Source: Lepisosteus oculatus
Lineage: Eukaryota > Chordata > Actinopteri > Semionotiformes > Lepisosteidae
Assembly (NCBI RefSeq): GCF_040954835.1
Contig: NC_090709.1
Span: forward strand, 38,430,776-38,494,775
DNA length: 64,000 nucleotides
Reading direction: 5' to 3'
Every line of letters starts with the position of its first letter. The stretch's first letter is position 1. The notes under the pieces are model-generated. The model was not told the DNA's origin. It ran no database searches and saw only the letters and a list, made by a program, of their open reading frames with translations. Both the position numbers and the translations under genes were made by a program. Below are positions 12,901-22,589 of this stretch, in pieces.

Positions 12901-14860
12901 TGAGACACAGAGAGAGAGAGAGGGGTTAATACACACACAGCACACACCCTCCAGAGCAGCTGAGACTGAGACACAGAGAGAGAGAGAGGGGTTAATACAC
13001 ACACAGCACACACCCTCCAGAGCAGCTGAGACTGAGACACAGAGAGAGAGAGAGGGGTTAATACACACACAGCACACACCCTCCAGAGCAGCTGAGACTG
13101 AGACACAGAGAGAGAGAGAGGGGTTAATACACACACAGCACACACCCTCCAGAGCAGCTGAGACTGAGACACAGAGAGAGAGAGAGGGGTTAATACACAC
13201 ACAGCACACACCCTCCAGAGCAGCTGAGACTGAGACACAGAGAGAGAGGGGTTAATACACACACAGCACACACCCTCCAGAGCAGCTGAGACTGAGACAC
13301 AGAGAGAGAGAGAGAGGGGTTAATACACACAGCACACACCCTCCAGAGCAGCTGAGACTGAGACACAGAGAGAGAGAGGGGTTAATACACACACAGCACA
13401 CACCCTCCAGAGCAGCTGAGACTGAGACAGAGAGAGAGGGGTTCATACAGACACACTGACTGGACACTCCAGTACATGAACACTGCACTGAGAGAGAGAG
13501 GGGTTCATACAGACACACTGACTGGACACTCCAGTACATGAACACTGCACTGAGAGAGAGAGGGGTTCATACAGACACACTGACTGGACACTCCAGTACA
13601 TGAACACTGCACTGAGAGAGAGAGGGGTTCATACACACACACTGACTGGACACTCCAGTACATGAACACTGCACTGAGAGAGAGAGGGGTTCATACAGAC
13701 ACACTGACTGGACACTCCAGTACATGAACACTGCACTGAGAGAGAGAGGGGTTCATACAGACACACTGACTGGACACTCCAGTACATGAACACTGCACTG
13801 AGAGAGAGAGGGGTTCATACAGACACCCTGACTGGACACTCCAGTACATGAACACTGCACTGAGAGAGAGAGGGGTTCATACAGACACCCTGACTGGACA
13901 CTCCAGTACATGAACACTGAACTGAGAGAGAGAGGGGTTCATACACACACACTGACTGGACACTCCAGTACATGAACACTGCACTGAGAGAGACCCAGAG
14001 AGCAGGGGACATCTTTCTCATTTTCCAATATTCTTATTAATAAATAATGGAACAAGAGATCTCTGTGTCTTACAGGAGTGGATATCTTTCCTCAGGACCC
14101 AGAACTCGGAGTTGTCTTCAAATCGCACAAGACAGCACTGTCTGACCTCATCCACCTGCGAGAGAGAGTGGACACTGACACCCACTGACACCCAGCACTG
14201 ACACACTGACACCCAGCACGGACAAACTGACACCCACTGACACACAGCACAGACACGCTATCAGATGCTGTCAGACACAGAAACACAATCAGGAACAGAC
14301 ACATACAGATTCAGTTAGACACAGACGCACAGACTGACACACAGCCAGATACAGACTGACACACAATTAGATGCAGTCAGTCAGACACACACACAGTCAG
14401 ACAGTCAGACACCCACACACAGTGTGACACACAGACACACAGACAGTCAGACACACAGTCAGACCGTCAGACTGACACACACACACACACACAGTCAGAG
14501 TGACACAAAGACACACAGACATACACACACAGTGAGAGTGACACACAGACACACAGTCAGACAATCAGACTGACACACACACACAGTCAGAGTGACACAC
14601 AGACACACACACACAGTCAGACCGTCAGACTGACACACACACACAGTCAGAGTGACACACAGACACAGTCAGACCGTCAGACTGACACACAGACACACAG
14701 TCAGACAGTCAGACTGACACACAGACACACAGTCAGACTGACACACACACACGGTCAGACTGACACACACACACACACTGACTCTTTTGACGTTGCCCAG
14801 GTACAGCAGTCCGTCGCTCCAGCGCGCCAGCACGTCGTCTCCCTCACCGAGACTCGACAT
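730..14860 (-). CDS. PHF1: PHD finger protein 1 (Polycomb-like 1), complete, 14 coding exons
   Basis: Nuclear accessory subunit of PRC2. In the family the Tudor domain binds H3K36me3 and the winged-helix EH region binds CpG DNA, helping PRC2 deposit H3K27me3. Coding exons in transcript order: 14860-14783, 14155-14074, 10681-10601, 10514-10420, 9702-9554, 8798-8703, 7257-7189, 6749-6626, 6049-5982, 4174-4022, 3659-3581, 2710-2607, 2355-2272, 988-730. All junctions are GT/AG, phases agree, and the total of 1521 nt gives 506 aa (human about 567). Domain order is Tudor (about 8-52), PHD1 (58-112), PHD2 (157-212), EH (217-258) and a C-terminal chromo-like segment. The start is the first ATG after the acceptor at 14863; the mammalian N-terminal extension is missing. 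Nearly every intron is filled by its own minisatellite. The paralogues MTF2 and PHF19 are possible, but synteny and the C-terminal match favour PHF1. Confidence 0.93.
1021..2262. repeat. About 60-bp minisatellite filling PHF1 intron 13
   Basis: About 20 copies of a compound unit built from GTACAGTGATATACAGGGT and TGTCAGACTGTGTTACAGAC, with small indels. The array occupies nearly all of the intron between exons 13 and 14. The long open frames over it are an artefact of the repeat. Confidence 0.95.
2272..2710 (-). CDS. PHF1: PHF1 exons 12 and 13 (linker region)
   Basis: Exon 12 is 2710-2607 and exon 13 is 2355-2272. Exon 12 encodes [20 protein letters not shown], like the NQSYQG...YNF stretch of mammalian PHF1. 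Exon 13 begins with [13 protein letters not shown], matching the mammalian SSPIRMFASFHPS motif. The codon split across them gives Cys. The intron between (2356-2606) is a low-complexity run of GACTGTCT repeats. Confidence 0.9.
2785..3575. repeat. About 65-bp minisatellite in PHF1 intron 11
   Basis: About a dozen copies of a unit holding ACAGGAGACACAGTGAGAGA and CCCCTCAGTCATAAACACAC. In the sense (minus) direction it is rich in CTCTCTCT, that is, polypyrimidine-like. It ends at the exon 11 donor. Confidence 0.92.
3581..4174 (-). CDS. PHF1: PHF1 exons 10 and 11
   Basis: Exon 10 (4174-4022) starts [18 protein letters not shown], the conserved basic motif that follows the EH region in Polycomb-like proteins. 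It continues into a proline-rich linker. Exon 11 (3659-3581) encodes a basic serine-rich stretch ([20 protein letters not shown]). Confidence 0.9.
3725..4015 (-). repeat. About 64-bp dispersed minisatellite, sense orientation, PHF1 intron 10
   Basis: Four to five copies of a unit with CTGTCCTCTCTGGACAGC and GTCCAGGCTGTGGTCACTGA. The same family, reverse-complemented and therefore also sense to its host gene, sits upstream of RGL2 at 22590-23165. Confidence 0.88.
4270..5945. repeat. (TCCAG)n compound minisatellite filling PHF1 intron 9
   Basis: Over 30 units, each a constant block AATCACACAGTCAGGACACT followed by GTAGT(C/G)CAG and a variable number of TCCAG pentamers. Pentamer number varies between units, so this is a nested VNTR that should be highly polymorphic. 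Confidence 0.95.
5982..6049 (-). CDS. PHF1: PHF1 exon 9
   Basis: Encodes [20 protein letters not shown] then KDR across the junction, matching the mammalian LSDTPK...LLSALNSHKDR segment between the EH region and the KKCLFGL motif. Acceptor CTCTCTCAG, donor CAG|GTGAG, phase 0 to 2. Confidence 0.93.
6050..6625. repeat. PHF1 intron 8, with a 41-bp repeat at 6405-6605
   Basis: Five copies of about 41 bp containing GGGTAATTGGTTAACGAGG lie next to the exon 8 donor. The unit contains TTGGTTAACGAGG, so GTTAAC recurs. The remainder, 6110-6400, is non-repetitive and shows no conserved coding frame. Confidence 0.85.
6626..6749 (-). CDS. PHF1: PHF1 exon 8: EH / winged-helix region
   Basis: Encodes [20 protein letters not shown] followed by [20 protein letters not shown], one of the most conserved parts of Polycomb-like proteins. 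In the family this extended-homologous region binds unmethylated CpG DNA. Donor CCG|GTAGGA. Confidence 0.96.
6815..7175. repeat. About 40-bp minisatellite in PHF1 intron 7
   Basis: Eight or nine copies of a unit holding GACAGAGACACAGAGACACA and CAGACTGCCCCCTGGG. In the sense direction each unit offers a TCTCTGTCCCCAG-like pseudo-acceptor. Confidence 0.9.
7189..8798 (-). CDS. PHF1: PHF1 exons 6 and 7: second PHD finger
   Basis: Exon 6 (8798-8703) encodes [20 protein letters not shown] then [11 protein letters not shown]. Exon 7 (7257-7189) encodes [20 protein letters not shown]. With CYCYC at the end of exon 5 these supply the C4-H-C3 zinc ligands of PHD2, including the canonical WFHEACT histidine. 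Confidence 0.96.
7325..8695. repeat. About 37-bp minisatellite filling PHF1 intron 6
   Basis: About 36 units mixing two variants, one with CACTGGGACAGTACAGTATA and one with CCAGTACAGTACAGTATA, each followed by ACACTACACC(G/T)TCTCTC. Nothing else is visible in the intron. Confidence 0.95.
8805..9130. repeat. Degenerate repeat of CTGTGACATCACCTC in PHF1 intron 5
   Basis: About ten imperfect copies of a 25-35 bp unit with TGTGACATCACCTCACTGTA. TGACATCA resembles a CRE/AP-1 half-palindrome, but I claim no regulatory role. Confidence 0.75.
9225..9420 (-). repeat. Dispersed G-tract element in PHF1 intron 5
   Basis: Two adjacent copies of a dispersed element with CTTCTGTACA(C/T)AGAGGGGGG and GGGGAACAAGCTG. 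Relatives lie at 26310-26485 (RGL2 intron 4, sense) and 37775-37925 (RGL2 3' UTR, antisense). Here the orientation is sense to PHF1. Confidence 0.85.
9554..9702 (-). CDS. PHF1: PHF1 exon 5: PHD1-PHD2 linker
   Basis: Encodes [20 protein letters not shown], then [20 protein letters not shown] and [10 protein letters not shown]. This matches the mammalian linker (KRGGALKKG...LPYGLKGLDWD...QQSYCYCGGPGE) and supplies the first cysteines of PHD2. Confidence 0.96.
9720..10360. repeat. GTGTGTCAGTATGTCAGTG low-complexity array, PHF1 intron 4
   Basis: A variable array of TGTCAGTGT-type words with higher-order copies of about 95-100 bp. It is purine/pyrimidine alternating (TG-rich) and fills the intron. 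Confidence 0.92.
10420..10681 (-). CDS. PHF1: PHF1 exons 3 and 4: first PHD finger
   Basis: Exon 3 (10681-10601) encodes [20 protein letters not shown] then CRKCRHG. Exon 4 (10514-10420) encodes [20 protein letters not shown] then [11 protein letters not shown]. Together they give the C4HC3 ligands of PHD1. The exon 3 acceptor is ambiguous: AG at 10682-10683 or a second in-frame AG six bases upstream, which would add two residues. The first 34 or so bases of exon 3, with its acceptor, are the seed of the array at 10690-13435. Confidence 0.94.
10690..13435 (-). repeat. Exon-derived minisatellite: about 43 copies of the PHF1 exon 3 acceptor
   Basis: A 60-72 bp unit repeated about 43 times, varying mainly in the length of a (CT)n run. 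In the sense direction each unit is a pyrimidine tract, an AG acceptor, the first exon 3 bases (CTGCTCTGGAGGGTGTGTGC, then TGTGTGTG) and GTATTAACCCC leading into the next pyrimidine tract. The copies share the exon sequence exactly up to TGTGTGTG, so the array arose by duplicating the intron-exon boundary. TTAAC fits the yUnAy branch-point pattern. Sense frames are open through most of the array. Confidence 0.95.
13436..13995 (-). repeat. 62-bp sense-oriented 3'-splice-site satellite in PHF1 intron 2
   Basis: Nine copies of the 62-bp unit. In the sense (minus) direction each has TGCAGTGTTCATGTACTGG, GTGTCCAGTCAGTGTGT and GAACCCCTCTCTCTCTCAG. It abuts the exon 3 array, with which it shares the AACCCCTCTCTCTC tail. 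Confidence 0.96.
14074..14860 (-). CDS. PHF1: PHF1 exons 1 and 2 (coding): Tudor domain
   Basis: The first coding exon (acceptor at 14863, ATG 14858-14860, end 14783) encodes [20 protein letters not shown] then LGNVKR. The second (14155-14074) encodes [20 protein letters not shown] then LRKDIHS. Trp14, Tyr20, Phe38 and Phe44 sit where the family's aromatic cage for H3K36me3 lies. The first donor is AGA|GTCAGT. Confidence 0.94.
14165..14780. repeat. GACACACAGTCAGACTGACA array, PHF1 intron 1 (coding)
   Basis: Irregular CA-rich repeats of CACACAGTCAGA and CAGACTGACACAC words with no fixed period. No gene is seen. Confidence 0.85.
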
Positions 14861-15189
14861 TCCTGAGCGACAGAGGGGACAGGTCAGTGGGTCAGTGACC
14901 CCCGCCGGACACACGCGTGGCGTGGGCAGCGCCGGCCACGCCGCCGCCCCAGCCGCACGCGCCTCCGAAAACACGGGCTGAGCTCCCGTCTCGGGCCACG
15001 GCGACCACAAACTCGCACGAAAAACAACGGCAACAACAACAACAACAAAAAAAAACACAACACAAATACGCAACGACCGCAAAGGCGATGAGAATAAGGG
15101 CAACGTAGCTCCCACGCAGGAGGAATACAAATAGAAACACGTCCGCCTAGAGACAGAGAGACAGAGACATTTCCAGACGGACAGACCCC

Positions 15190-15790
15190 GTGCCTACCTG
15201 CTATCTGGCGAGCTGGCGGGTCTGTCCGTCTGGGTCTGTCACTCATTTCAAAACCTCGACATGAAACCTCTCGTCACAGTGATTTCTCTCTCTCTCTCCC
15301 TCTCTCCTCTTCTCCTCTCTTCTCTCTCGCCTCCGGCTCTCGGTCTCGGTCTCTGACTTCACTCCAGCGTCCGCTGTCCGTCAGCCTGTCTGTGTTTCCG
15401 TGTTTCTGCGTCTCCGTACCGCCGTGTTTCTGTCCGTCTCTGTGTCTCTGTCCGTCTGTCACTCAGCAATGTCACCCACCCACCCTCGCCTCTCCGCCTG
15501 TCGCTCCGTCTCGGTCGGTCAGTCGGTCGGTCCGCCGGCCCGTGTCGTCATGCTCCGGCTCGGCTCGGCTCGGGTCGGCTCGGTTCCGTTCGGCTGGGCT
15601 CGGCTCGGCTCTTCCCCCGGCCCGGCCCGGCTCGGCTCGGCTCGGCTCGGTTCGGCCCCGCCCCGGCCCGGCCCGGCCCGTCCCGGCCGCCGCCGCTCCG
15701 TATCCGCGAGTGACGATGGGGCTCCGCCGGGGATCAGGGAGCGCGCGGAGCCGCCATGTCGCTGTCTGGGCTGCGTGTGACGCAGGGAGA
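15190..15790 (-). promoter_or_regulatory. CpG-rich PHF1 promoter / 5' UTR region
   Basis: A G+C- and CpG-rich stretch at 15480-15780 with GGCTCGGCTCGG runs lies directly upstream of the PHF1 coding exons. A plausible noncoding first-exon donor is AGCAG|GTAGGC at 15198 on the minus strand, with the next acceptor at 14863. The transcription start is not resolved. Confidence 0.6.
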
Positions 15791-15924
15791 AAAACAGGGA
15801 GACCGGGAGAGGGATCGGGATAGAAACAGAGAGAGGGAGAGAGGGACCGGGATGAAGAGAGAGAGGGGGGGAGAGACGGAGAGAGACTCCACGGGCTCTC
15901 CTTATACTGTACCTTGTGTCCCTG

Positions 15925-17150
15925 TAGAGACGGCATTTACTGTAGTATACCACAACACACTGTGGTATACACTGTAGTATACTGTAACACACTGTGGTAA
16001 ACTGTGGTATATACTGTAGTATACCGTAACACACTGTGGTATATACTGTAGTATACCACAACACACTGTGGTATACACTGTAGTATACTGTAACACACTC
16101 TGGTAAACTGTGGTATATACTGTAGTATACCGTAACACACTGTGGTATATACTGTAGTATACCACAACACACTGTGGTATATACTGTAGTATACTGTAAC
16201 ACACTGTGGTAAACTGCAGTATATACTGTAGTATGCCACAACACACTGTGGTAAACTGTGGTATATACTGTAGTATACTGTAACACACTGTGGTAAACTG
16301 TGGTATATACTGTAGTATACCACAACACACTCTGGTATATACTGTAGTATACCACAACACACTGTGGTAAACTGTGGTATATACTGTAGTATACCGTAAC
16401 ACACTGTGGTATATACTGTAGTATACCACAACACACTGTGGTATATACTGTAGTATACCACAACACACTGTGGGAAACTGCAGTATATACTGTAGTATGC
16501 CACAACACACTGTGTGTAAACTGTGGTATATACTGTAGTATACTGTAACACACTGTGGTAAACTGTGGTATATACTGTAGTATACCACAACACACTGTGG
16601 TAAACTGTGGTATATACTGTAGTATACCACAACACACTCTGGTATATACTGTAGTATACCACAACACACTGTGGTAAACTGTGGTATATACTGTAACACA
16701 TTGTGGTAAACTGTGGTATATACTGTAGTATACCACAACACACTGTGGTAAACTGTGGTATATACTGTAACACACTGTGGTAAACTGTGGTAGATACTGT
16801 AGTATACCGTAACACACTGTGGTAAACTGTGGTATATACTGTAACACACTGTGGTAAACTGTGGTATACACTGTAGTATACTGTAACACACTGTGGTAAA
16901 CTGTGGTATATACTGTAGTATACCACAACACACTGTGGTAAACTGTGGTATATACTGTAACACACTGTGGTAAACTGTGGTATATACTATAGTATACCAC
17001 AACACACTGTGGTAAACTGTGGTATATACTGTAGTATACTGTAACACACTGTGGTAAACTGTGGTATATACTGTAGTATACCACAACACACTGTGGTAAA
17101 CTGTGGTATATACTGTAGTATATGTACTGTAGTACTGTAGATCTGTAGTA
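15925..17150. repeat. AT-rich hairpin-prone minisatellite between PHF1 and RGL2
   Basis: About 1.2 kb of units mixing GGTATATACTGTAGTATACC and CACAACACACTGTGGTAAAC in 30-45 bp periods. CCACAACACACTGTGG and the GTATAC/GTATAC ends are self-complementary, so single strands should fold. The long minus-strand open frames rich in Tyr, His and Val come from the repeat. Confidence 0.93.
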
Positions 17151-17159
17151 CAGTCCATC

Positions 17160-17945
17160 TATGAGGGGATACAGACTCGTCTGCGTCAGGCCCTGCGGGG
17201 ATACAGACTCATCTGCATCAGGCCCTGCGGGGGATACAGACTCATCTGCGTCAGGCCCTGCCAGGATACAGACTCGTCTGCATCAGGCCCTGCGGGGGAT
17301 ACAGACTCGTCTGCGTCAGGCCCTGCCAGGATACAGACTCGTCTGCATCAGGCCCTGCGGGGGGTACACTCGTCTGCATCAGGCCCTGCGGGGGATACAG
17401 ACTCATCTGCGTCAGGCCCTGCGGGGGATACAGACTCGTCTGTGTCAGGCCCTGCCAGGATACAGACTCGTCTGCATCAGGCCCTGCGGGGGATACAGAC
17501 TCGTCTGCGTCAGGCCCTGCGGGGACTGGCACAGCCGTGCTCCCTTGAGGATACAGACTCGTCTGCGTCAGGCCCTGCGGGGGGTACACTCGTCTGCATC
17601 AGGCCCTGCGGGGGATACAGCCTCATCTGTGTCAGGCCCTGCCAGGATACAGACTCGTCTGCATCAGGCCCTGCGGGGACTGGCACAGCCGTGCTCCCTT
17701 GAGGATACAGACTCGTCTGCGTCAGGCCCTGCGGGGATACAGACTCGTCTGTGTCAGGCCCTGCCAGGATACAGACTCGTCTGCATCAGGCCCTGCGGGG
17801 GGTACACTCGTCTGCGTCAGGCCCTGCGGGGGATACAGACTCGTCTGTGTCAGGCCCTGCCAGGATACAGACTCGTCTGCATCAGGCCCTGCGGGGGGTA
17901 CACTCGTCTGCGTCAGGCCCTGCAGGGAATACAGGCTCGTCATCA
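17160..17945. repeat. About 35-bp minisatellite of ACAGACTCGTCTGC
   Basis: Over 20 copies of a unit with GATACAGACTCGTCTGCGTC and AGGCCCTGCGGGG. It includes the near-palindrome CAGACTCGTCTG and two longer insertions (ACTGGCACAGCCGTGCTCCC) near 17525 and 17680. The open frame across it is not a gene. Confidence 0.93.
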
Positions 17946-18360
17946 GGGATAACAGAGAGCTCCGTCCTCAGAGAAAGGCAGCAGTTACTCTTGTTCTGCA
18001 GTTAACAACAGTAATAATGACTCTAGCTATTCCACGCTTAGTGATAGTGAACGCTTAATAATTGTCATTAATATCGGGAAAGACTTATTGGCACGTATTC
18101 CGCTAATGTTAAGGTAATTAACCAGAGGTCGCAGAGGAGAGACAGGCAGACAGCACCACACAGACGGAGAGAGGCTGAGACACTGAGAGACTCACTACGG
18201 CCATGAACGCTGACAGACTGAAGCAGTTTCACACAGGAAGTGTGTGTGTGTGCAGTGAACAACACTGAGTCACTTCCTCTCCAACTTCCCTCTATACAAA
18301 CACAGCTGGAAATAGAAACAAAGGCCGAGCTCTCAGAGAACAGTGCACAGTGTTTGAAGT
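17946..18360. other. Non-repetitive spacer
   Basis: Non-repetitive DNA between two arrays. I see no conserved coding frame, RNA gene or clear promoter. Confidence 0.5.
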
Positions 18361-18364
18361 GTGC

Positions 18365-20785
18365 TGTAGCAAACCACACTCACACTGTACTGAACCACAT
18401 TAAACTACTGAACCTCACTCTGTACTGAACCACAGTATACTCACTCACACTGTACTGAACCACATTAAACTACTGCACCTCACACTGTACTGAACCACAT
18501 TAAACTACTGTACCTCACACTGTACTGAACCACATTAAACTACTGCACCTCACTCTGTACTGAACCACATTAAACTACTGCACCTCACACTGTACTGAAC
18601 CACATTAAACTACTGTACCTCACACTGTACTGAACCACATTAAACTACTGCACCTCACACTGTACTGAACCACATTAAACTACTGAACCTCACTCTGTAC
18701 TGAACCACATTAAACTACTGCACCTCACTCTGTACTGAACCACATTAAACTACTGCACCTCACACTGTACTGAACCACATTAAACTACTGTACCTCACAC
18801 TGTACTGAACCACATTAAACTACTGCACCTCCCTCTGTACTGAACCACATTAAACTACTGTACCTCACACTGTACTGAACCACATTAAACTACTGCACCT
18901 CACACTGTACTGAACCACATTAAACTACTGTACCTCACACTGTACTGAACCACATTAAACTACTGCACCTCCCTCTGTACTGAACCACATTAAACTACTG
19001 TACCTCACACTGTACTGAACCACATTAAACTACTGTACCTCACACTGTACTGAACCACATTAAACTACTGCACCTCCCTCTGTACTGAACCACATTAAAC
19101 TACTGAACCTCACACTGTACTGAACCACATTAAACTACTGTACCTCACACTGTACTGAACCACATTAAACTCACTCACACTGTACTGAACCACATTAAAC
19201 AACTGCACCTCCCTCTGTACTGAACCACATTAAACTACTGTACCTCACACTGTACTGAACCACATTAAACTACTGAACCTCACTCTGTACTGAACCACAT
19301 TAAACTACTGTACCTCACACTGTACTGAACCACATTAAACTACTGCACCTCCCTCTGTACTGAACCACATTAAACTACTGCACCTCACACTGTACTGAAC
19401 CACATTAAACTACTGCACCTCACACTGTACTGAACCACATTAAACTACTGTACCTCACACTGTACTGAACCACATTAAACTACTGAACCTCACTCTGTAC
19501 TGAACCACATTAAACTACTGTACCTCACACTGTACTGAACCACATTAAACTACTGCACCTCCCTCTGTACTGAACCACATTAAACTACTGCACCTCACTC
19601 TGTACTGAACCACATTAAACTACTGTACCTCACACTGTACTGAACCACATTAAACTCACTCACACTGTACTGAACCACATTAAACAACTGCACCTCCCTC
19701 TGTACTGAACCACATTAAACTACTGTACCTCACACTGTACTGAACCACATTAAACTACTGCACCTCCCTCTGTACTGAACCACATTAAACTACTGAACCT
19801 CACACTGTACTGAACCACATTAAACTACTGTACCTCACACTGTACTGAACCACATTATACTCACTCACACTGTACTGAACCACATTAAACTACTGCACCT
19901 CCCTCTGTACTGAACCACATTAAACTACTGCACCTCACTCTGTATTGAACCACATTAAACTACTGTACCTCACTCTGTACTGCACCACATTATACTCACT
20001 CACACTGTACTGAACCACATTAAACTACTGAACCTCACACTGTACTGAACCACAGTATACTCACTCACACTGTACTGAACCACATTAAACTACTGCACCT
20101 CCCTCTGTACTGAACCACATTAAACTACTGTACCTCACTCTGTACTGAACCACATTAAACTACTGAACCTCACTCTGTACTGAACCACAGTATACTCACT
20201 CACACTGTACTGAACCACATTAAACTACTGAACCTCACTCTGTACTGAACCACATTATACTCACTCACACTATACTGAACCACATTAAACTACTGCACCT
20301 CCCTCTGTACTGACCACATTATACTCACTCACACTGTACTGAACCACATTAAACTACTGTACCTCACACTGTACTGAACCACATTAAACTACTGAACCTC
20401 ACACTGTACTGAACCACATTAAACTACTGTACCTCACACTGTACTGAACCACATTAAACTACTGAACCTCACACTGTACTGACCACATTATACTCACTCA
20501 CACTGTACTGAACCACATTAAACTACTGAACCTCACACTGTACTGAACCACATTAAACTACTGAACCTCACTCTGTACTGAACCACATTATACTCACTCA
20601 CACTGTACTGAACCACATGAAACTACTGAACCTCACACTGTACTGAACCACATTAAACTACTGAACCTCACACTGTACTGAACCACATTAAACTACTGAA
20701 CCTCACTCTGTACTGAACCACATTATACTCACTCACACTGTACTGAACCACATGAAACTACTGAACCTCACACTGTACTGAACTG
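18365..20785. repeat. About 35-bp minisatellite, about 69 copies, upstream of RGL2
   Basis: Units read CTGTACTGAACCACATTAAA and CTACTG(C/T/A)ACCTCACA. Variant units replace the second half with TATACTCACTCACA, giving a higher-order pattern towards the right end. It is A+T-richer than its surroundings and has no long open frames. Confidence 0.95.
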
Positions 20786-20899
20786 GGGTCACCCTGCTGA
20801 CCGAGAAGAGATCACCTCCAGGACCTGCGCGTCAATACATTGAAACCCCCCTGGCCTTGACCCATCATGGCCTCCTGATCACCCCCCTCTCTGAACTGG

Positions 20900-21890
20900 C
20901 CTCACCCCTCTGCTCTCCTCCCCCTGAGAGCTGCTGTGTGTGAGAGGACTGGAGCCTCACGCAGGTGGGGTACACACTGGTGGAGCAGGAGGGGATCCCC
21001 GTTACTGTCCAGAGCTCCGAGGGGAGAGCCCAGAGAAGAGCTGCAGAAGTTTGATTATTGTTGTGGACGGACAGCTCCCAGCGGTGCAGCAGAGGGCGAG
21101 AGAGCACGCAGGTGTTCATCACGCCCCGCTGTTCTTTCTTAGTGATGAAAACCGTCAGCCTGGGCAGCCTGCTCTTCTGGACCGCGGGGATCCCGGTCCC
21201 GGGGGCGACACACCGCCCGCCCGCCTGCGAGGACTCTCCGGGTTCGCCTCCAGTAAACTCGGGGAGGGGCGTGTATGGGGGACGCTGTGTTCCTGGCGGC
21301 GTGTTTGAAGCCTGCTGTGCTGTGTTTTGTTTTGTTTTTTTATGTACCCCAGCGACACAGATGGAGCTCCTCGCGGAAGAAGAAAGGTCTTCCCGGTCTG
21401 GTGTTCAGGAAGTGACACCGTTACAGTTGCAGAGAGAGTTGCAGGGGGGACCGCCGACACTCCGTCTGCGGTCGTCGGACAGCGGGGGGCACCCGCACGC
21501 TGCCTCACACGCACCCGCACGCAGCCTCACACGCACGCACACGCTGCGCGCTCAGGAACAGTGACTTGGAGAGAGAGTTTCGCCACACACCCCCACCCAC
21601 ACCCACACCCACACACACCGCGCAGCCCTGCGAGAGAGCCGGCTCCAGCAGGCGGGGAGAGAGAGACACACACACACGTACGCACGCACGCACGGCCAGC
21701 GGGCCAGCGGGGCGGAAGTGGCCCCGTGTGGAGACGGAGAGACGGGGAGACGCAGGACTGGCACACCGACAGCGGGGCATGAGCGCAGGGCGGGCCGGCG
21801 CCGGGGCTCCGCGGGCTGACGGGCGAACAGCTGTTCCCGCAGCGGCCGAGACTGACCTGGGCTGAGAGGACAGAGCAGCCCCGCCGTGAG
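20900..21890 (+). promoter_or_regulatory. Probable RGL2 promoter and noncoding first exon
   Basis: G+C- and CpG-rich sequence, strongest at 21160-21290 and 21440-21880, lies upstream of the RGL2 coding exons. A candidate noncoding exon ends at GCC|GTGAGA (21885), followed by an intron to the acceptor at 23512. No TATA box is evident. This is placed by position and composition only. Confidence 0.45.
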
Positions 21891-22009
21891 AAACCCGTCT
21901 GTGTGAGTGTGTGTGAGACAGACCTGTCATTGTGAGAGACCTGTCTGTGTGTGAGTGAGAGAGAGAGACCTGTCTGTGTGTTCGTCTAATGTCTTTATTA
22001 ATGTTCATC

Positions 22010-22350
22010 AGGCTGGACTGACTGACTGTTCTTCACTGGGATTATAATCAGACTCCACTGACACTGACAGAGCAGTCTGACACTCTCCAGGCTGGACTGG
22101 ACTGGGAGCTGGATTAGTTCTTCACTGGGATTGTAATCAGACTCCACTGACACTGACAGAGCAGTCTGACACTCTCCAGGCTGGACTGGACTGGCTGGAC
22201 TGGGAGCTGGATTAGTTCTTCACTGGGATTGTAATCAGACTCCACTGACACTGACAGAGCAGTCTGACACTCTCCAGGCTGGACTGGACTGACTGGACTG
22301 ACTGGACTGGGAGCTGGATTAGTTATTCACTGGGATTGTAATCAGAATTG
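22010..22350 (+). repeat. Dispersed repeat with GGGATTGTAATCAGACTCCA
   Basis: Four copies of about 80-90 bp, each with TAGTTCTTCACTGGGATTGT and CTCCAGGCTGGACTGG. A second cluster of the same family lies in KIFC1 at 61290-61495 in the same orientation. Confidence 0.9.
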
Positions 22351-22589
22351 TAATCAGTTACAAAGAAAGGTGTATTTCTCTTCCTTCTCCAAGAGCTGGA
22401 GGTGTGTTTGTTTAGTATTTGCATGTTGGCCGAAACTGCAGAGAGAGAGAGAGTCAACCGGTTTAATGCAAAGTAGAGAGAGAGACAGGGAGTGTTTTCT
22501 TTGTGTTTCTCCTACTAAATATACATATAAACACACACTGGCTGAGTGTCTCAGCAGAGAGAGAGCAAGGAGAAACAGACCCTGATGAA

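Noticed and set aside
11886-13271. 461-residue minus-strand open frame rich in Cys, Val and Ser
   Set aside because: It reads through the PHF1 exon 3 acceptor array. There is no start context or domain, and the composition is periodic.
10690-13435. CRISPR-like regular repeat array
   Set aside because: Unit spacing is regular but there are no unique spacers, the DNA is eukaryotic, and the unit is an exon boundary.
15519-17158. Minus-strand open frames of 342-521 residues (Tyr/His/Val repeats)
   Set aside because: Products of the AT-rich hairpin satellite; no homology beyond the repeat.
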